In this document: one piece after another, positions 1-8,370 of the stretch
Numbering within the stretch: position 1 is the first letter of the stretch
How the letters are laid out: each line of letters starts with the position of its first letter
Assembly (NCBI RefSeq): GCF_031457495.1
Contig: NZ_JAVDWM010000001.1
Coordinates: 3,274,001-3,338,000 of the forward strand
DNA length: 64,000 nt
Direction of reading: 5' to 3'
Origin: Sphingopyxis sp. BE259
GTDB lineage: Bacteria > Pseudomonadota > Alphaproteobacteria > Sphingomonadales > Sphingomonadaceae
Made by a program: the position numbers and the translations under genes
The notes under the pieces: model-generated
Database searches by the model: none
Told to the model about the DNA's origin: nothing
The model's input: only the letters and a program-made list of their open reading frames with translations

Positions 1-1426
1 TCACCAGATACCCATCCATCCCCTCCGGCCCGCTCTCGCTGCCAAAACCCGATTCCTTGATCCCGCCGAACGGCGTGTCGAGGGTCGAGATGACGAAGCT
101 GTTGATCCCGACCATCCCGCTTTCGACGCCATCGGCGATGCGGTTGATACGGCGGCCGTTCTCGGTGAACGCAAACGCCGCGAGGCCATAGGGCAGCCGG
201 TTCGCCTGCTCCAGCGCCTCGTCCTCAGTGCCAAACGGGCGGATCAGCGCCATCGGGCCGAATGGCTCGTGATTCATCGCGTCGGCGTCGAGCGGCACGT
301 CGGCAATTGCGGTCGGCTGAAAGAAATAACCCTCGCCCGTCGCCTCGCCGCCCGCGATCACCCGCGCGCCCTTCGCCTTGGCATCGGCGACGAGCGCCGC
401 CAGTGCCGGGGCGCGGCGCGCGTTGGCGAGCGGTCCCATCTGGGTATCCGCATCAAAGCCGCTGCCGATCTTCACCTTCGCAGTTCGTTCGGCAAAACCT
501 TTGACGAAGGCGTCATAAATGCCCTGTTGCACATAGAATCGCGTCGGCGAGATGCACACCTGTCCGGCGTTGCGGAATTTCTGTGTCACGACCTTGTCGA
601 GTGTGCTCTCCAGATCGCAATCGTCGAAGATCAGCACCGGGGCGTGACCCCCCAGCTCCATCGTGATCCGCTGCACCCGGTCGGCGGCAAGTTTCATCAG
701 ATGTTTGCCCACCGCGGTCGACCCGGTGAAGCTGACCTTGCGGATCACCGGGCTGGCGAGCAGATAGCGGCTGATCCTGTCGGGGTCGCCGTAAACAAGC
801 TGAACCACGTCGCCCGGAATGCCCGCGTCGGCGATGCAGCGCATGATCGCGCTGGTGCAGCCCGGGGTTTCCTCGGGCGCCTTGGCGATCACGACGCAGC
901 CCGCGGCGAGCGCCGGCGCGATCTTCTTGACCATCAGGTTGACGGGGAAGTTCCACGGGCTGAACCCCGCGACCGGCCCGACCGGCTGGCGCAGCACCAT
1001 CGTGCGCTGCCCCGCGGGACGTTGGAGCACGCGGCCCTCGATGCGCTTGCCCTGCTCGGCAAAATAATCGAACAGCCCCGCCGCCGACAGCACTTCGCCG
1101 CGCGCCTCGGCGATCGGCTTGCCCTGTTCGAGGGTCAGCAGCGTCGCGATATGCTCGACCCGTTCGCGGATGATGCCCGCGGCCTTGTGCATCAGCGCGG
1201 CGCGCTCATCGAAGCTCTTGGCGCGCCACACCGGCCAGCCACGCTCCGCCGCTGCCAGTGCCTCGTCAAGGTCGGCTGCGGTCGCGACCGGCAGTTCGGC
1301 GATCGTGGCTGCGGTCGCGGGGTTGTAAACCGGCCTCCCCTCGCGCCCCTCGCCGCTCCGCCAGGCACCGTTGATGAAAAGCTGAAGGTCGGCGTCGTAG
1401 GTGGCGGTCATGGGGGGAACTTTCAT
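1..1426 (-). CDS. gabD: NAD(P)-dependent succinate-semialdehyde dehydrogenase-like aldehyde dehydrogenase (3' end cut by window)
   Basis: Aldehyde dehydrogenase expected to oxidise succinate semialdehyde to succinate. The frame shows the family landmarks: a SPWNFP cofactor-binding motif, FTGSTAVGK, the general-base motif MELGGHAP, the catalytic-Cys motif RNAGQVC, and a C-terminal PFGGIKESGFGSE stretch running to GYLV at the window edge. About 475 residues are present, so only a few C-terminal residues should be missing. I chose the ATG at 1426 because GAGG lies 8 nt upstream; the in-frame ATG at 1411 has no such signal. The palindromic repeat at 1437-1519 sits immediately upstream in the leader. 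The family is secure; substrate specificity is an inference from overall resemblance to GabD. Confidence 0.86.
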   Translation of the reverse strand, partial: MKVPPMTATYDADLQLFINGAWRSGEGREGRPVYNPATAATIAELPVATAADLDEALAAAERGWPVWRAKSFDERAALMHKAAGIIRERVEHIATLLTLEQGKPIAEARGEVLSAAGLFDYFAEQGKRIEGRVLQRPAGQRTMVLRQPVGPVAGFSPWNFPVNLMVKKIAPALAAGCVVIAKAPEETPGCTSAIMRCIADAGIPGDVVQLVYGDPDRISRYLLASPVIRKVSFTGSTAVGKHLMKLAADRVQRITMELGGHAPVLIFDDCDLESTLDKVVTQKFRNAGQVCISPTRFYVQQGIYDAFVKGFAERTAKVKIGSGFDADTQMGPLANARRAPALAALVADAKAKGARVIAGGEATGEGYFFQPTAIADVPLDADAMNHEPFGPMALIRPFGTEDEALEQANRLPYGLAAFAFTENGRRINRIADGVESGMVGINSFVISTLDTPFGGIKESGFGSESGPEGMDGYLV

Positions 1427-1436
1427 TCTAGAGCCT

Positions 1437-1519
1437 CGTCATTGCGAGCGAAGCGAAGCAATCCAGGGTGGTTGACGCGGGCTCTGGATTGCCGCGTCGC
1501 TTCGCTTCTCGCAATGACG
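1437..1519. repeat. Palindromic intergenic repeat, family A copy 1
   Basis: Imperfect inverted repeat whose outer arms begin CGTCATTGCGAG and end CTCGCAATGACG, with CAATCCAG / CTGGATTG inside. Near-identical copies lie at 25508-25583 and 49504-49585. This copy fills most of the space between the aldehyde dehydrogenase start and the 3' end of the oxygenase gene. The right arm carries a short insertion compared with copy 2. The function is unknown; it would form a strong hairpin in the leader of the aldehyde dehydrogenase mRNA. Confidence 0.9.
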
Positions 1520-1537
1520 GTCGTGATATAGTCGCGC

Positions 1538-2137
1538 TCAGCGATAGTTAAAGCTGATGCTGATCCGTTCGCCTTTGCCGCTATGCGGCATCACTTCGTG
1601 GCGCAGCCAGCTTTCCCACAGGAACACCCGCCCCGCGACGGGCTCGGCATAGACGAAGGGCAGCAGATGCTCGGGCGCATCGTCGCTACGCCCCGGCGCC
1701 GCCATCAGCATCGCGAGCCGCGGGTCTTCCAGCTTCAGCGCGCCCGATCCCGGCGGCACCGTGACATAGAAGGTTCCCGACACGATGCTGTGCGGGTGGA
1801 TATGACCGCTATGCGTGCCGCCGGGTTTCAGAACATTGACCCACAGGCTGTCGAGTTTCAGCGGCTTGGCGAGGTCGAAATGCGCCGCTTTGGCGAACGC
1901 CTTCACTTCCTTGTCGAGCAGTCGCTTGAGGTCGTGGAACGCCGGGTCGCGCTCGGGCAGGTCGTTCAGGCTCGCGTAGCTGGTATAGCCCCTATAGCCA
2001 TGCGCGCGGCTCCACGCGCGCCCCGCGCCATCCTCTGCGGCGAACAACCGGCTGCTGTCTTCCAGCTCGGCGAGCAGATCGGGGGCGCCGATGTCGGCTT
2101 CATAGAAAAGACTGGCGAACAGCGATCGAACGGGCAT
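1538..2137 (-). CDS. Putative 2-oxoglutarate/Fe(II) oxygenase (TIGR02466-like)
   Basis: A protein of 199 residues. It has the double-stranded beta-helix oxygenase signature of the TIGR02466 group: WVNVLKPGGTHSGHIHPHS supplies an iron-ligand HxH region, followed by SGTFYVTVP and the EDPR turn. The C-terminal WLRHEVMP supplies the distal His and GERISISFNYR ends the fold. The substrate is unknown. I chose the ATG at 2137 because the conserved fold starts there, and longer upstream reading runs into the divergent SMP-30 gene. Only 46 bp separate the two divergent starts, so they probably share a promoter region. The family call is good; the biological role is not assigned. Confidence 0.8.
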   Translation of the reverse strand: MPVRSLFASLFYEADIGAPDLLAELEDSSRLFAAEDGAGRAWSRAHGYRGYTSYASLNDLPERDPAFHDLKRLLDKEVKAFAKAAHFDLAKPLKLDSLWVNVLKPGGTHSGHIHPHSIVSGTFYVTVPPGSGALKLEDPRLAMLMAAPGRSDDAPEHLLPFVYAEPVAGRVFLWESWLRHEVMPHSGKGERISISFNYR

Positions 2138-2183
2138 GATGGCCGCAAAGCACAGCAAGTGCGCGCACGCAAGGGAGACGGGA

Positions 2184-3104
2184 ATGGCCGAGTTCGAATT
2201 GATCGCCGACGGATTACGCTTTCCCGAAGCGCCGGTCGTCATGGACGACGGCAGCGTCATCGTCGTCGAGATCGAGGCCGGACGCATCACCCGCTGCTGG
2301 CCCGGCGGCAAGAAACAGGTCATCGCGACCCCCGGCGGCGGCCCCAACGGCCTGGCAATCGGCCCCGACGGCAAGCTCTATTGCTGCAACAACGGCGGGT
2401 TCAACTATGTCGAAAGCGATGGCTATCTGGCCCCGCATGGCATCGCCAGCGACTATTCGGGCGGCCGCATCGAATGCATCGATATCGAAACGGGCGCGGT
2501 CGAAATCCTCTATAAATCGGGCGATCATGGCGTCACCCTGCGCGGCCCCAATGACATCGTGTTCGACGGCCACGGCGGCTTCTGGTTCACCGACCATGGC
2601 AAGGTCGATTATGCCAAGCGCTGCCACGACATCGTCGGCATCTTCTATGCCAAGGCCGATGGCAGTTTCATCGAGGAAGTCATCTTTCCGTCGAACAACC
2701 CCAATGGCGTCGGCCTGTCGCCCGACGGCGACGCGCTCTACGCTGCCGAAACCTACACCTGCCGCCTGATGAAGTTCAACATCGTCGCCCCTGGGAAGGT
2801 CGCGCCCGACGCTGGCCCCGGCGGCCCCGGCATCCCACTGTATCGTCCCGCTGGCTATAAATTCTTCGACAGCCTGGCGGTCGAGGCGTCGGGGAACATC
2901 TGCGTCGCGACGATCGGCGAATGCGGCATTTCGGTCGTTTCGCCCGCGGGCGAGTTGGTCGAATTTGTCGCGACCGACGATATTTTCACCACCAACATCG
3001 CGTTCGGCGGCCCCGACCGACAGGACGCCTATATAACCCTGTCGGGGACCGGACGGCTGGTGAAGACGCGTTGGGCGCGGCCGGGGTTGCAGCTGCAACA
3101 TTGA
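2184..3104 (+). CDS. SMP-30/gluconolactonase/LRE family protein
   Basis: Calcium-dependent six-bladed beta-propeller lactonase family, 306 residues. Evidence is the run of blade motifs: FPEAPVV near the N-terminus (metal-ligand Glu), GPNGLAIGPDGKLY, GPNDIVFDGHGGFWFTDHG, SNNPNGVGLSPDGDALYAAE and FDSLAVEASGNICVATIG. Such enzymes hydrolyse sugar or other lactones; the substrate here cannot be read from sequence. I placed the start at the ATG at 2184 after an AGGGAG ribosome site, although the frame stays open upstream. The stop codon overlaps the first operator palindrome of the next toxin-antitoxin operon. Confidence 0.85.
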   Translation: MAEFELIADGLRFPEAPVVMDDGSVIVVEIEAGRITRCWPGGKKQVIATPGGGPNGLAIGPDGKLYCCNNGGFNYVESDGYLAPHGIASDYSGGRIECIDIETGAVEILYKSGDHGVTLRGPNDIVFDGHGGFWFTDHGKVDYAKRCHDIVGIFYAKADGSFIEEVIFPSNNPNGVGLSPDGDALYAAETYTCRLMKFNIVAPGKVAPDAGPGGPGIPLYRPAGYKFFDSLAVEASGNICVATIGECGISVVSPAGELVEFVATDDIFTTNIAFGGPDRQDAYITLSGTGRLVKTRWARPGLQLQH

Positions 3105-3135
3105 CTTAGCTAAGTGACTTAGCTAAATTAGCCAA
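3103..3135. promoter_or_regulatory. Tandem palindromic operator of the Phd/VapC operon
   Basis: Two copies of GACTTAGCTAA (3103-3113 and 3116-3126), each containing the perfect palindrome TTAGCTAA. A degenerate third copy, TTAGCCAA, lies at 3128-3135, immediately before the antitoxin ATG at 3137. The first site also forms a perfect 12-bp palindrome, ACTTAGCTAAGT (3104-3115). AT-rich tandem palindromes directly upstream of a phd/yefM-type gene are the usual layout for conditional autoregulation by antitoxin and toxin-antitoxin complexes. Function is inferred from position and symmetry. Confidence 0.7.
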
Positions 3136-3136
3136 T

Positions 3137-3394
3137 ATGACGATCGTGACCATCCACGAAGCGAAGACTAACCTGTCGCGCCTGATCGCCCGCGTCCTTG
3201 CAGGCGAAGATGTCACGATTGCGCGCGGCAAGGAACCGGTGGTCAAGCTGATGCCGGTGAAGGAGCCGCCAAAGGCGAAGCGCGTTTTGGGGACATTGAA
3301 GGGCAAAATCGACCTCGACGCCGGTTTTTGGGATCCCCTGCCAGAAGAGGATTTGGCGCTGTGGAATGGCGAAACTGGCCCAGAGGCGCAATGA
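3137..3394 (+). CDS. Type II antitoxin, Phd/YefM family
   Basis: An 85-residue protein with the Phd/YefM N-terminal DNA-binding fold: TIVTIHEAKTNLSRLIARV, then a beta hairpin ending in EPVVKLMPV. The C-terminal part is rich in charged and aromatic residues, as expected for the segment that folds onto the toxin. It should neutralise the downstream VapC-type RNase and repress its own operon through the TTAGCTAA palindromes just upstream. The ATG sits only one base after the last palindrome, so the leader is very short and no clear Shine-Dalgarno is visible. Its stop overlaps the toxin start (ATGA), indicating translational coupling. Confidence 0.88.
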   Translation: MTIVTIHEAKTNLSRLIARVLAGEDVTIARGKEPVVKLMPVKEPPKAKRVLGTLKGKIDLDAGFWDPLPEEDLALWNGETGPEAQ

Positions 3395-3777
3395 ACTTGC
3401 TGCTCGACACCCATGCGCTGATTTGGGCGGCCAATGAACCGGAGAAACTGCCCGACGCCGTGCGATCCGCCATCGAAGACCCGGACAATCATATCTGGAT
3501 CAGTGCGGTCTCGGCCATCGAGGTCGCGATAAAATTCCGTATCGGGAAGCTGGAAGGCGCTGACGAGCTTGCCGGACGCTTCGAAACGGTCATTGCAGGC
3601 TTCGGTTTTGGTCAACTGCCCATTTCGGTCGCCCATGCCAGTCTGGCGGGCCTGCTGCCGTTCGATCATCGCGATCCGTTCGACCGCATATTGATCGCTC
3701 AATCGCAGATCGAGCAATATGCGCTCGTCTCGAATGAAAAGATGTTCGACCAGCTCGGCGTCATTCGTTTCTGGTAG
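3391..3777 (+). CDS. Type II toxin, PIN-domain ribonuclease (VapC-like)
   Basis: A 128-residue PIN-domain protein. The acidic metal-binding residues are in the expected places: D6 in LLDTHAL, E44 in SAIEVAIK, D95/D98 in HRDPFDRILIAQ, and D120 in the C-terminal KMFDQLGV segment. Members cleave RNA, often tRNA or rRNA, in a Mg2+-dependent way; the target here is unknown. All catalytic positions look intact, so the toxin is probably active when released by the antitoxin. The ATG overlaps the antitoxin stop by 4 nt. The next gene starts 10 nt downstream and could be read through. Confidence 0.88.
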   Translation: MNLLLDTHALIWAANEPEKLPDAVRSAIEDPDNHIWISAVSAIEVAIKFRIGKLEGADELAGRFETVIAGFGFGQLPISVAHASLAGLLPFDHRDPFDRILIAQSQIEQYALVSNEKMFDQLGVIRFW

Positions 3778-3786
3778 GAGCCCGCG

Positions 3787-4476
3787 ATGCACGAGGAAAC
3801 CCACGCGGTCACCCGGATCGGCTGGTTGCGTGCGGCGATCTTGGGCGCCAATGACGGGATCGTTTCGACCGCCAGCCTGATCGCCGGGGTCGCCGCGGCG
3901 GGTGCCGCGCAATCGTCGATTCTGATGACCGGCACCGCAGGGCTGGTCGCGGGCGCAATGTCGATGGCGGCGGGCGAATATGTGTCGGTCAGCTCGCAGG
4001 GCGATGCCGAAAAATCCGACATCGAGCTGGAAAAACGCCACCTCGCCGCCGATCCCGAATTCGAGTTGGAGGAACTCACCCAAATCTATCAGCAGCGCGG
4101 GCTCGACCGCGCACTCGCCGAGCAGGTCGCGGTGCAGCTGACCGCGCACGACGCGCTCGACACTCATTTGCGCGACGAACTGGGGCTGACCGACGCGATG
4201 GCGGCGCGGCCGGGGCAGGCCGCTGCGGCTTCTGCCGCAAGTTTCGCGATCGGCGCGGTGCTGCCGCTCGCGACGGTGCTGCTCGATAGCGGCGACTCCT
4301 TGCCCTGGACCGTTTCGACAGCATCGCTGGTCTTCCTCGCCCTTCTCGGCGCGCTCGGCGCCCGGGCAGGCAACGCCCCGATACTGCGGCCCGTCGTCCG
4401 CGTGACCTTTTGGGGCGCGGCGGCAATGGCGGTGACGATCGCGATCGGATCGCTGTTTCACACCGCCATCGGCTGA
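3787..4476 (+). CDS. VIT1/CCC1-family membrane transporter
   Basis: A 229-residue integral membrane protein of the vacuolar iron transporter family, which moves Fe2+/Mn2+ across membranes. The diagnostic first helix, LRAAILGANDGIVSTASLIAGV, is followed by the GLVAGAMSMAAGEYVSVSSQ helix. A cytoplasmic charged segment (about residues 78-140, with many Glu and His) could bind metal. Three hydrophobic helices follow in the C-terminal half. Bacterial members are often annotated only as VIT family proteins and the ion is not proven. A GTAGGAG ribosome site precedes the ATG. It follows the toxin gene closely but need not be functionally linked. Confidence 0.85.
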   Translation: MHEETHAVTRIGWLRAAILGANDGIVSTASLIAGVAAAGAAQSSILMTGTAGLVAGAMSMAAGEYVSVSSQGDAEKSDIELEKRHLAADPEFELEELTQIYQQRGLDRALAEQVAVQLTAHDALDTHLRDELGLTDAMAARPGQAAAASAASFAIGAVLPLATVLLDSGDSLPWTVSTASLVFLALLGALGARAGNAPILRPVVRVTFWGAAAMAVTIAIGSLFHTAIG

Positions 4477-4568
4477 CGTTTGCGCCGCGGCGATTGTCAG
4501 CGCGGACTGCATCTGTATGACTGGCGCCCATCCCGCGTGGGCGGGCAAGACAATCGGAGGGGTCCGGA

Positions 4569-5672
4569 ATGAAAGCAACAAGCTGGGCGATCGACATCGA
4601 TCGCGACGATATCACGCAAGCCCAACTGGTCGCCGATCCCGACACGCCGCTCGCGTCGGGGCAGGTGCGCGTCCATATCGACAGCTTTGCGATGACCGCG
4701 AACAACATCACTTACGCGGTGTTCGGCAAGCCCGCCGGGCTATTTGGCAATGATCAGGGCTATTGGGATTTCTTTGCCGAACCGGGCAGCCCTGGCCGCC
4801 TGCCCGTCTGGGGATTCGCGACGGTGACCGAAAGCGCCGACGACGACGTCAAGGTAGGCGACCGCTTCTACGGCTATTATCCGATGGCGGAGGGTGCGGT
4901 GCTGACCGTCGGCAAGGCGGGACCGGGCGGCTTTACCGACGTCACCCCGCGGCGCACCACGCTGCCACCGATCTATAACCAGTATCAGCGGATCGAGGGG
5001 CTGGCCGACTATCGCGCCGCCGACCATGATTATTGGCCGGTGTTCCGCCCGCTGTTCCTGACCGGCTGGCTGATCGCCGACCAGTTCGAGGATGAGGGCG
5101 ATTATGGCGTCCAGCAGATCCTGATCGCCAGCGCGTCGAGCAAGACCGCGATCGGGCTGGGCTTTGCGCTCAAACAGCGCGCCGATCGCCCCGAAACGAT
5201 CGGGCTGACCAGCGCCGCCAATGTCGAGGCGCTTGCCGCGCAGGGCATTTACGACCGCGTGATCAGCTACGATCAGATCATGACGCTCAATGCGTCCACC
5301 CCCGCCGCGCTGGTCGACATGGCAGGCAATGGCGCGGTGACCCGCGTCGTCCACAGTCATTTCGGCGGCCAGCTCCAGGCATCGATCATCGTCGGCAAAT
5401 CGCATTGGGACGCGCAGGCCGATGTCGAGGGATTGCCCGGCCCCGAGCGCCAGGGCTTTTTTGCCCCCGGCCGCAGCCAGAAACGGATCGCCGACTGGGG
5501 AGGCGCGGTGTTCGGGCAAAAGATCGCCGCGGCGTGGCTGGCGTTCATGGATATTGCCCCGCGCCTGGCATCGGTCGATAAGCGCAGCGGCGGCGACGCG
5601 GCGCTCGCTGCCTATCGGGAAATGCTTTCGGGACAGGCCGACCCCCGAACGGGGATCGTCGTCGTCCCATGA
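4569..5672 (+). CDS. DUF2855 family protein
   Basis: A 367-residue soluble protein of the DUF2855 family, distantly related to the medium-chain dehydrogenase/reductase fold. An N-terminal GroES-like part contains LASGQVRVHIDSFAMTANNITY and FATVTES...VGDRFYGYYP. A central Rossmann-like stretch contains ILIASASSKTAIGLGFAL. No zinc-binding cysteines are evident. Members have no established reaction that I know of. The ATG follows GGAGGGG at good distance. It is probably monocistronic or leads into the small exported protein 48 nt downstream. Confidence 0.8.
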   Translation: MKATSWAIDIDRDDITQAQLVADPDTPLASGQVRVHIDSFAMTANNITYAVFGKPAGLFGNDQGYWDFFAEPGSPGRLPVWGFATVTESADDDVKVGDRFYGYYPMAEGAVLTVGKAGPGGFTDVTPRRTTLPPIYNQYQRIEGLADYRAADHDYWPVFRPLFLTGWLIADQFEDEGDYGVQQILIASASSKTAIGLGFALKQRADRPETIGLTSAANVEALAAQGIYDRVISYDQIMTLNASTPAALVDMAGNGAVTRVVHSHFGGQLQASIIVGKSHWDAQADVEGLPGPERQGFFAPGRSQKRIADWGGAVFGQKIAAAWLAFMDIAPRLASVDKRSGGDAALAAYREMLSGQADPRTGIVVVP

Positions 5673-5720
5673 GGGTCGTGAGCGAGCATCCCGTCGGTCT
5701 GCGCCGGAAAGGATAGATCC

Positions 5721-6125
5721 ATGCTCCGTACCCTGATCATCGCCGCCACACTCGCCCTGTCGCTCCCGGCCATCTCCACCGCCGCCGAACCGGCCGAGAC
5801 CTCCCCGACGCGCAAAGCCGATCTCGCCGATCGCGTCGCCGGTACCTACAAGGGCGCCGTAATTTCCGACGCGCGCGGGTCGTCGCGCGACAATGTCACG
5901 ATCACTGTCACCCGCGTCGGCCTGAACAAGGTCGAGATCACATCGGACTATCCGCGCATCCCGACCGTCACCATCCCTGTGGAAAAGGCGATGGACGCGA
6001 TCCTGGCGGCGAGCGGACCCTATGTGTTCCTGCTCGACACCGTCCGCGCGCCCGACCGGCTCGACCTCAGCATCGACGATGCCAGCTGGTACGGAACGCG
6101 CATCGCCAACCCCGCCGCCAAATAG
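5721..6125 (+). CDS. Small exported protein of unknown function
   Basis: A 134-residue protein starting with a clear Sec signal peptide: LRTLIIAATLALSLPAIS followed by TAAEPA, with likely cleavage after TAA or STA. The mature part is short, polar and beta-rich, with DNVTITVTRVGLNKVEITSDY and a DRLDLSIDDASW segment. I do not recognise a family. It ends 2 nt before the HAD phosphatase start, suggesting that it opens the transcription unit that continues through the CoA-transferase genes. Confidence 0.65.
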   Translation: MLRTLIIAATLALSLPAISTAAEPAETSPTRKADLADRVAGTYKGAVISDARGSSRDNVTITVTRVGLNKVEITSDYPRIPTVTIPVEKAMDAILAASGPYVFLLDTVRAPDRLDLSIDDASWYGTRIANPAAK

Positions 6126-6127
6126 GG

Positions 6128-6796
6128 ATGCCCTCCTCTCCCATGACCTACAGCACCGTGATTTTCGATTTCGGCGGCGTCATTACGTCGTCGCCGTTCG
6201 AAGCCTTTAATCGGCTGGAAGAGGAGCGCGGGCTACCGCGCGATTTTGTCCGCCGCGTCAACGCCGCCGATCCCGACAGCAATGCTTGGGCAAAGTTCGA
6301 GCGCGCCGAAATTGACGCCGCGACCTTCGACACCTTGTTCGCCGCCGAAGCCCGCACGCTGGGGCATGAACTGGAAGGCGAAGCGGTGCTCGCAGTGTTG
6401 GCGGGTGCGGTGCGCCCGGCGATGGTCACCGCGCTCGATACGCTCAAAGCGCGCGGGTTCACGATCGGGTGCATCACCAACAATGTGCCGTCGGGACACG
6501 GCGCGGGCATGGCGCGCAGCTTTGCCAAGGCCGAGGAAGTGGCGGCGATCATGGCACGGTTCGATCATGTCATCGAATCGAGCAAGGTCGGCGTGCGCAA
6601 GCCCGATCCGCGGATTTATCAGATGATGTGCGACGCGCTCGGGGTTGCACCAACCGCCTGCATCTATCTCGACGACCTTGGCATCAACTGCAAACCCGCC
6701 GCCGGGCTCGGCATGCACGCCATCAAGGTGACAAGCGGCGAACAGGCGCTTAAGGAGCTGTCGCAGATTCTGGACCTGGAGCTCTCTCACCCATGA
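6128..6796 (+). CDS. HAD-superfamily hydrolase (ACAD10/soluble-epoxide-hydrolase N-domain type)
   Basis: A 222-residue HAD-IA phosphatase-like protein. Motif I is [13 protein letters not shown] with nucleophile D14. The second Asp of the usual DxD is replaced by G16, as in YihX-like and ACAD10-like HADs. Motif II lies in CITNNV, the motif III lysine in [10 protein letters not shown], and motif IV in YLDDLG. Substrates of this branch are small phosphate esters; none can be named here. The start could also be the ATG at 6143, which begins right before the beta strand of motif I. The stop overlaps the scoA start (ATGA), so the two are translationally coupled. Confidence 0.82.
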   Translation: MPSSPMTYSTVIFDFGGVITSSPFEAFNRLEEERGLPRDFVRRVNAADPDSNAWAKFERAEIDAATFDTLFAAEARTLGHELEGEAVLAVLAGAVRPAMVTALDTLKARGFTIGCITNNVPSGHGAGMARSFAKAEEVAAIMARFDHVIESSKVGVRKPDPRIYQMMCDALGVAPTACIYLDDLGINCKPAAGLGMHAIKVTSGEQALKELSQILDLELSHP

Positions 6797-7500
6797 AAAA
6801 GATCTATCCCGACGCCGCTGCCGCCCTCGACGGCCTCTTGTTCGACGGTATGCACATCTGCGCCGGTGGCTTCGGCCTGTGCGGCATCCCCGAACGGTTG
6901 ATCGATGCGATCCGCGATGCGGGCACCAACGGGCTGACGATCGCCAGCAACAATGCCGGGATCGACGGCGAAGGGCTCGGCAAGCTGCTCCGCACCCGTC
7001 AGGTCAAGAAAATGATCAGCTCGTATGTCGGCGAAAACAAGGAATTCGAGCGCCAATATCTGGCGGGCGAGCTCGAGGTCGAATTCTGCCCGCAAGGCAC
7101 GCTCGCCGAACGCTGCCGCGCCGGCGGCGCGGGCATTCCGGGCTTTTACACCAAGACCGGCGTCGGCACCGCGGTGGCCGAGGGCAAGGAGGTCAAGAAT
7201 TTCGACGGGCAGGATTATATCCTGGAACGCGGCATTTTTGCCGACCTCGCGATCATCAAGGGGTGGAAAGCCGACGAGAGCGGCAATTTGATTTTCCGCA
7301 AGACCGCGCGCAATTTCAACGCCCCGATGGCAACCGCCGCCAAAATCTGCGTTGCCGAGGTCGAGGAAATCGTCCCCGTCGGCAGCCTCGATCCCGACGC
7401 CATTCACCTACCCGGCATCTATGTGAAACGCATGATTATCGGCGCGCCTTACGACAAGAAGATCGAGTTCCGCACGGTTCGCCCGCGCGAGGCGGCGTGA
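6793..7500 (+). CDS. scoA: 3-oxoacid CoA-transferase subunit A
   Basis: The 235-residue alpha subunit of succinyl-CoA:3-ketoacid CoA-transferase, which activates acetoacetate or other 3-oxoacids by transferring CoA from succinyl-CoA. Evidence is the full-length family pattern: a [15 protein letters not shown] segment, [34 protein letters not shown], then [21 protein letters not shown]. The catalytic Glu is in subunit B. The gene is separated from scoB by a phosphatase gene, which is unusual because scoA and scoB are normally adjacent. The start overlaps the HAD stop by 4 nt, and its own stop overlaps the next ATG by one base. Confidence 0.93.
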   Translation: MKKIYPDAAAALDGLLFDGMHICAGGFGLCGIPERLIDAIRDAGTNGLTIASNNAGIDGEGLGKLLRTRQVKKMISSYVGENKEFERQYLAGELEVEFCPQGTLAERCRAGGAGIPGFYTKTGVGTAVAEGKEVKNFDGQDYILERGIFADLAIIKGWKADESGNLIFRKTARNFNAPMATAAKICVAEVEEIVPVGSLDPDAIHLPGIYVKRMIIGAPYDKKIEFRTVRPREAA

Positions 7501-8369
7501 TGCGCGCGTTCCCGATCACGGCGGCGTTGCTGCTGGCGGGCTGTGCGAGCGCGCCGGCCGCGGTGACAACGGCCCCGACTCCGCCCGCGACCATAGAAGC
7601 GACGAAGCCGCCAGTCGCGCTGCAATATCTCTACGGCTCAGCCGAAGCCGCCATCGCGGTACGCGCGACCAATACGCGCATCGCCGACTATGGCGTCGCC
7701 CGGATCAAGCAGCGGCCGACCGATAGCGTGGTTCTCGCCGCTGGTGCGACAATGGATGCGCCGCGCTTCGAACCGTGCGGAACCAAGCCCTACGCCGCGG
7801 TGTTCGACGCCGACGAGACGTTGATCTGGAACCTTGGCCCGATGCGCTATTTCGCCGAGCAAAACTCAACCTACGATCCCAAAATCTGGGACCAGTGGGA
7901 AAAAACCGGCGCGGGCAAGGCAGCCGCCATGCCCGGCACCGCCGAGATGCTGGCCAAACTGCGCGCCGCCGGTATCACCGTGATCGCCAACACCAATCGC
8001 AGCGCCGTCAATGCGAAGGGCAGCGAGGATACGTTGCGCGCCGCGGGCCTGGGCGAGTTCAAACATGGCGAAACCCTGTTCCTGATGGGCGACGATTCCA
8101 CCGGATCGAGCAAGGACGGGCGCCGCGCCACGATCGCCGCAAAATATTGCGTCATCCTGATGGCGGGCGACCAGCTCGGCGATTTCAGCCAGCAGTTCAA
8201 CGCCAAGGATCTGCCCGCCGCAACCCGCACCGCGCTTGCGACCGGCCCCGCCGCCGCCGCGCTGTGGGACAAGGGCTGGTTCCTGTTCCCCAACTCCGTT
8301 TACGGCCCGTGGGAAAAACTGGGCTGGGACGACACCTTCCCCTCCGACAAGAATTGGGAGCCGAAATAA
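7500..8369 (+). CDS. Lipoprotein acid phosphatase, e(P4)/class C HAD type
   Basis: A 289-residue outer-membrane or periplasmic lipoprotein: the signal peptide ends in LLLAGC, giving a lipidated Cys near residue 15. The HAD phosphatase core has [12 protein letters not shown] (DxDE motif I), a TNRS motif II region, and the C-terminal [22 protein letters not shown], typical of class C acid phosphatases / 5'-nucleotidase e(P4). These enzymes dephosphorylate nucleotides such as NMN outside the cytoplasm to allow uptake. The gene lies between scoA and scoB, with TGATG coupling to scoA and 1 nt before scoB. An envelope enzyme between two cytoplasmic subunits is odd. Confidence 0.87.
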   Translation: MRAFPITAALLLAGCASAPAAVTTAPTPPATIEATKPPVALQYLYGSAEAAIAVRATNTRIADYGVARIKQRPTDSVVLAAGATMDAPRFEPCGTKPYAAVFDADETLIWNLGPMRYFAEQNSTYDPKIWDQWEKTGAGKAAAMPGTAEMLAKLRAAGITVIANTNRSAVNAKGSEDTLRAAGLGEFKHGETLFLMGDDSTGSSKDGRRATIAAKYCVILMAGDQLGDFSQQFNAKDLPAATRTALATGPAAAALWDKGWFLFPNSVYGPWEKLGWDDTFPSDKNWEPK

Positions 8370-8370
8370 G

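Noticed and set aside
269..1531. A long plus-strand open frame antisense to the aldehyde dehydrogenase.
   Set aside because: Rich in Arg/His and with no family motif. The minus strand carries a convincing aldehyde dehydrogenase with all catalytic residues.
3106..4581. A long minus-strand frame across the VapC and VIT genes.
   Set aside because: Antisense to three well-supported genes and with shadow-like composition.
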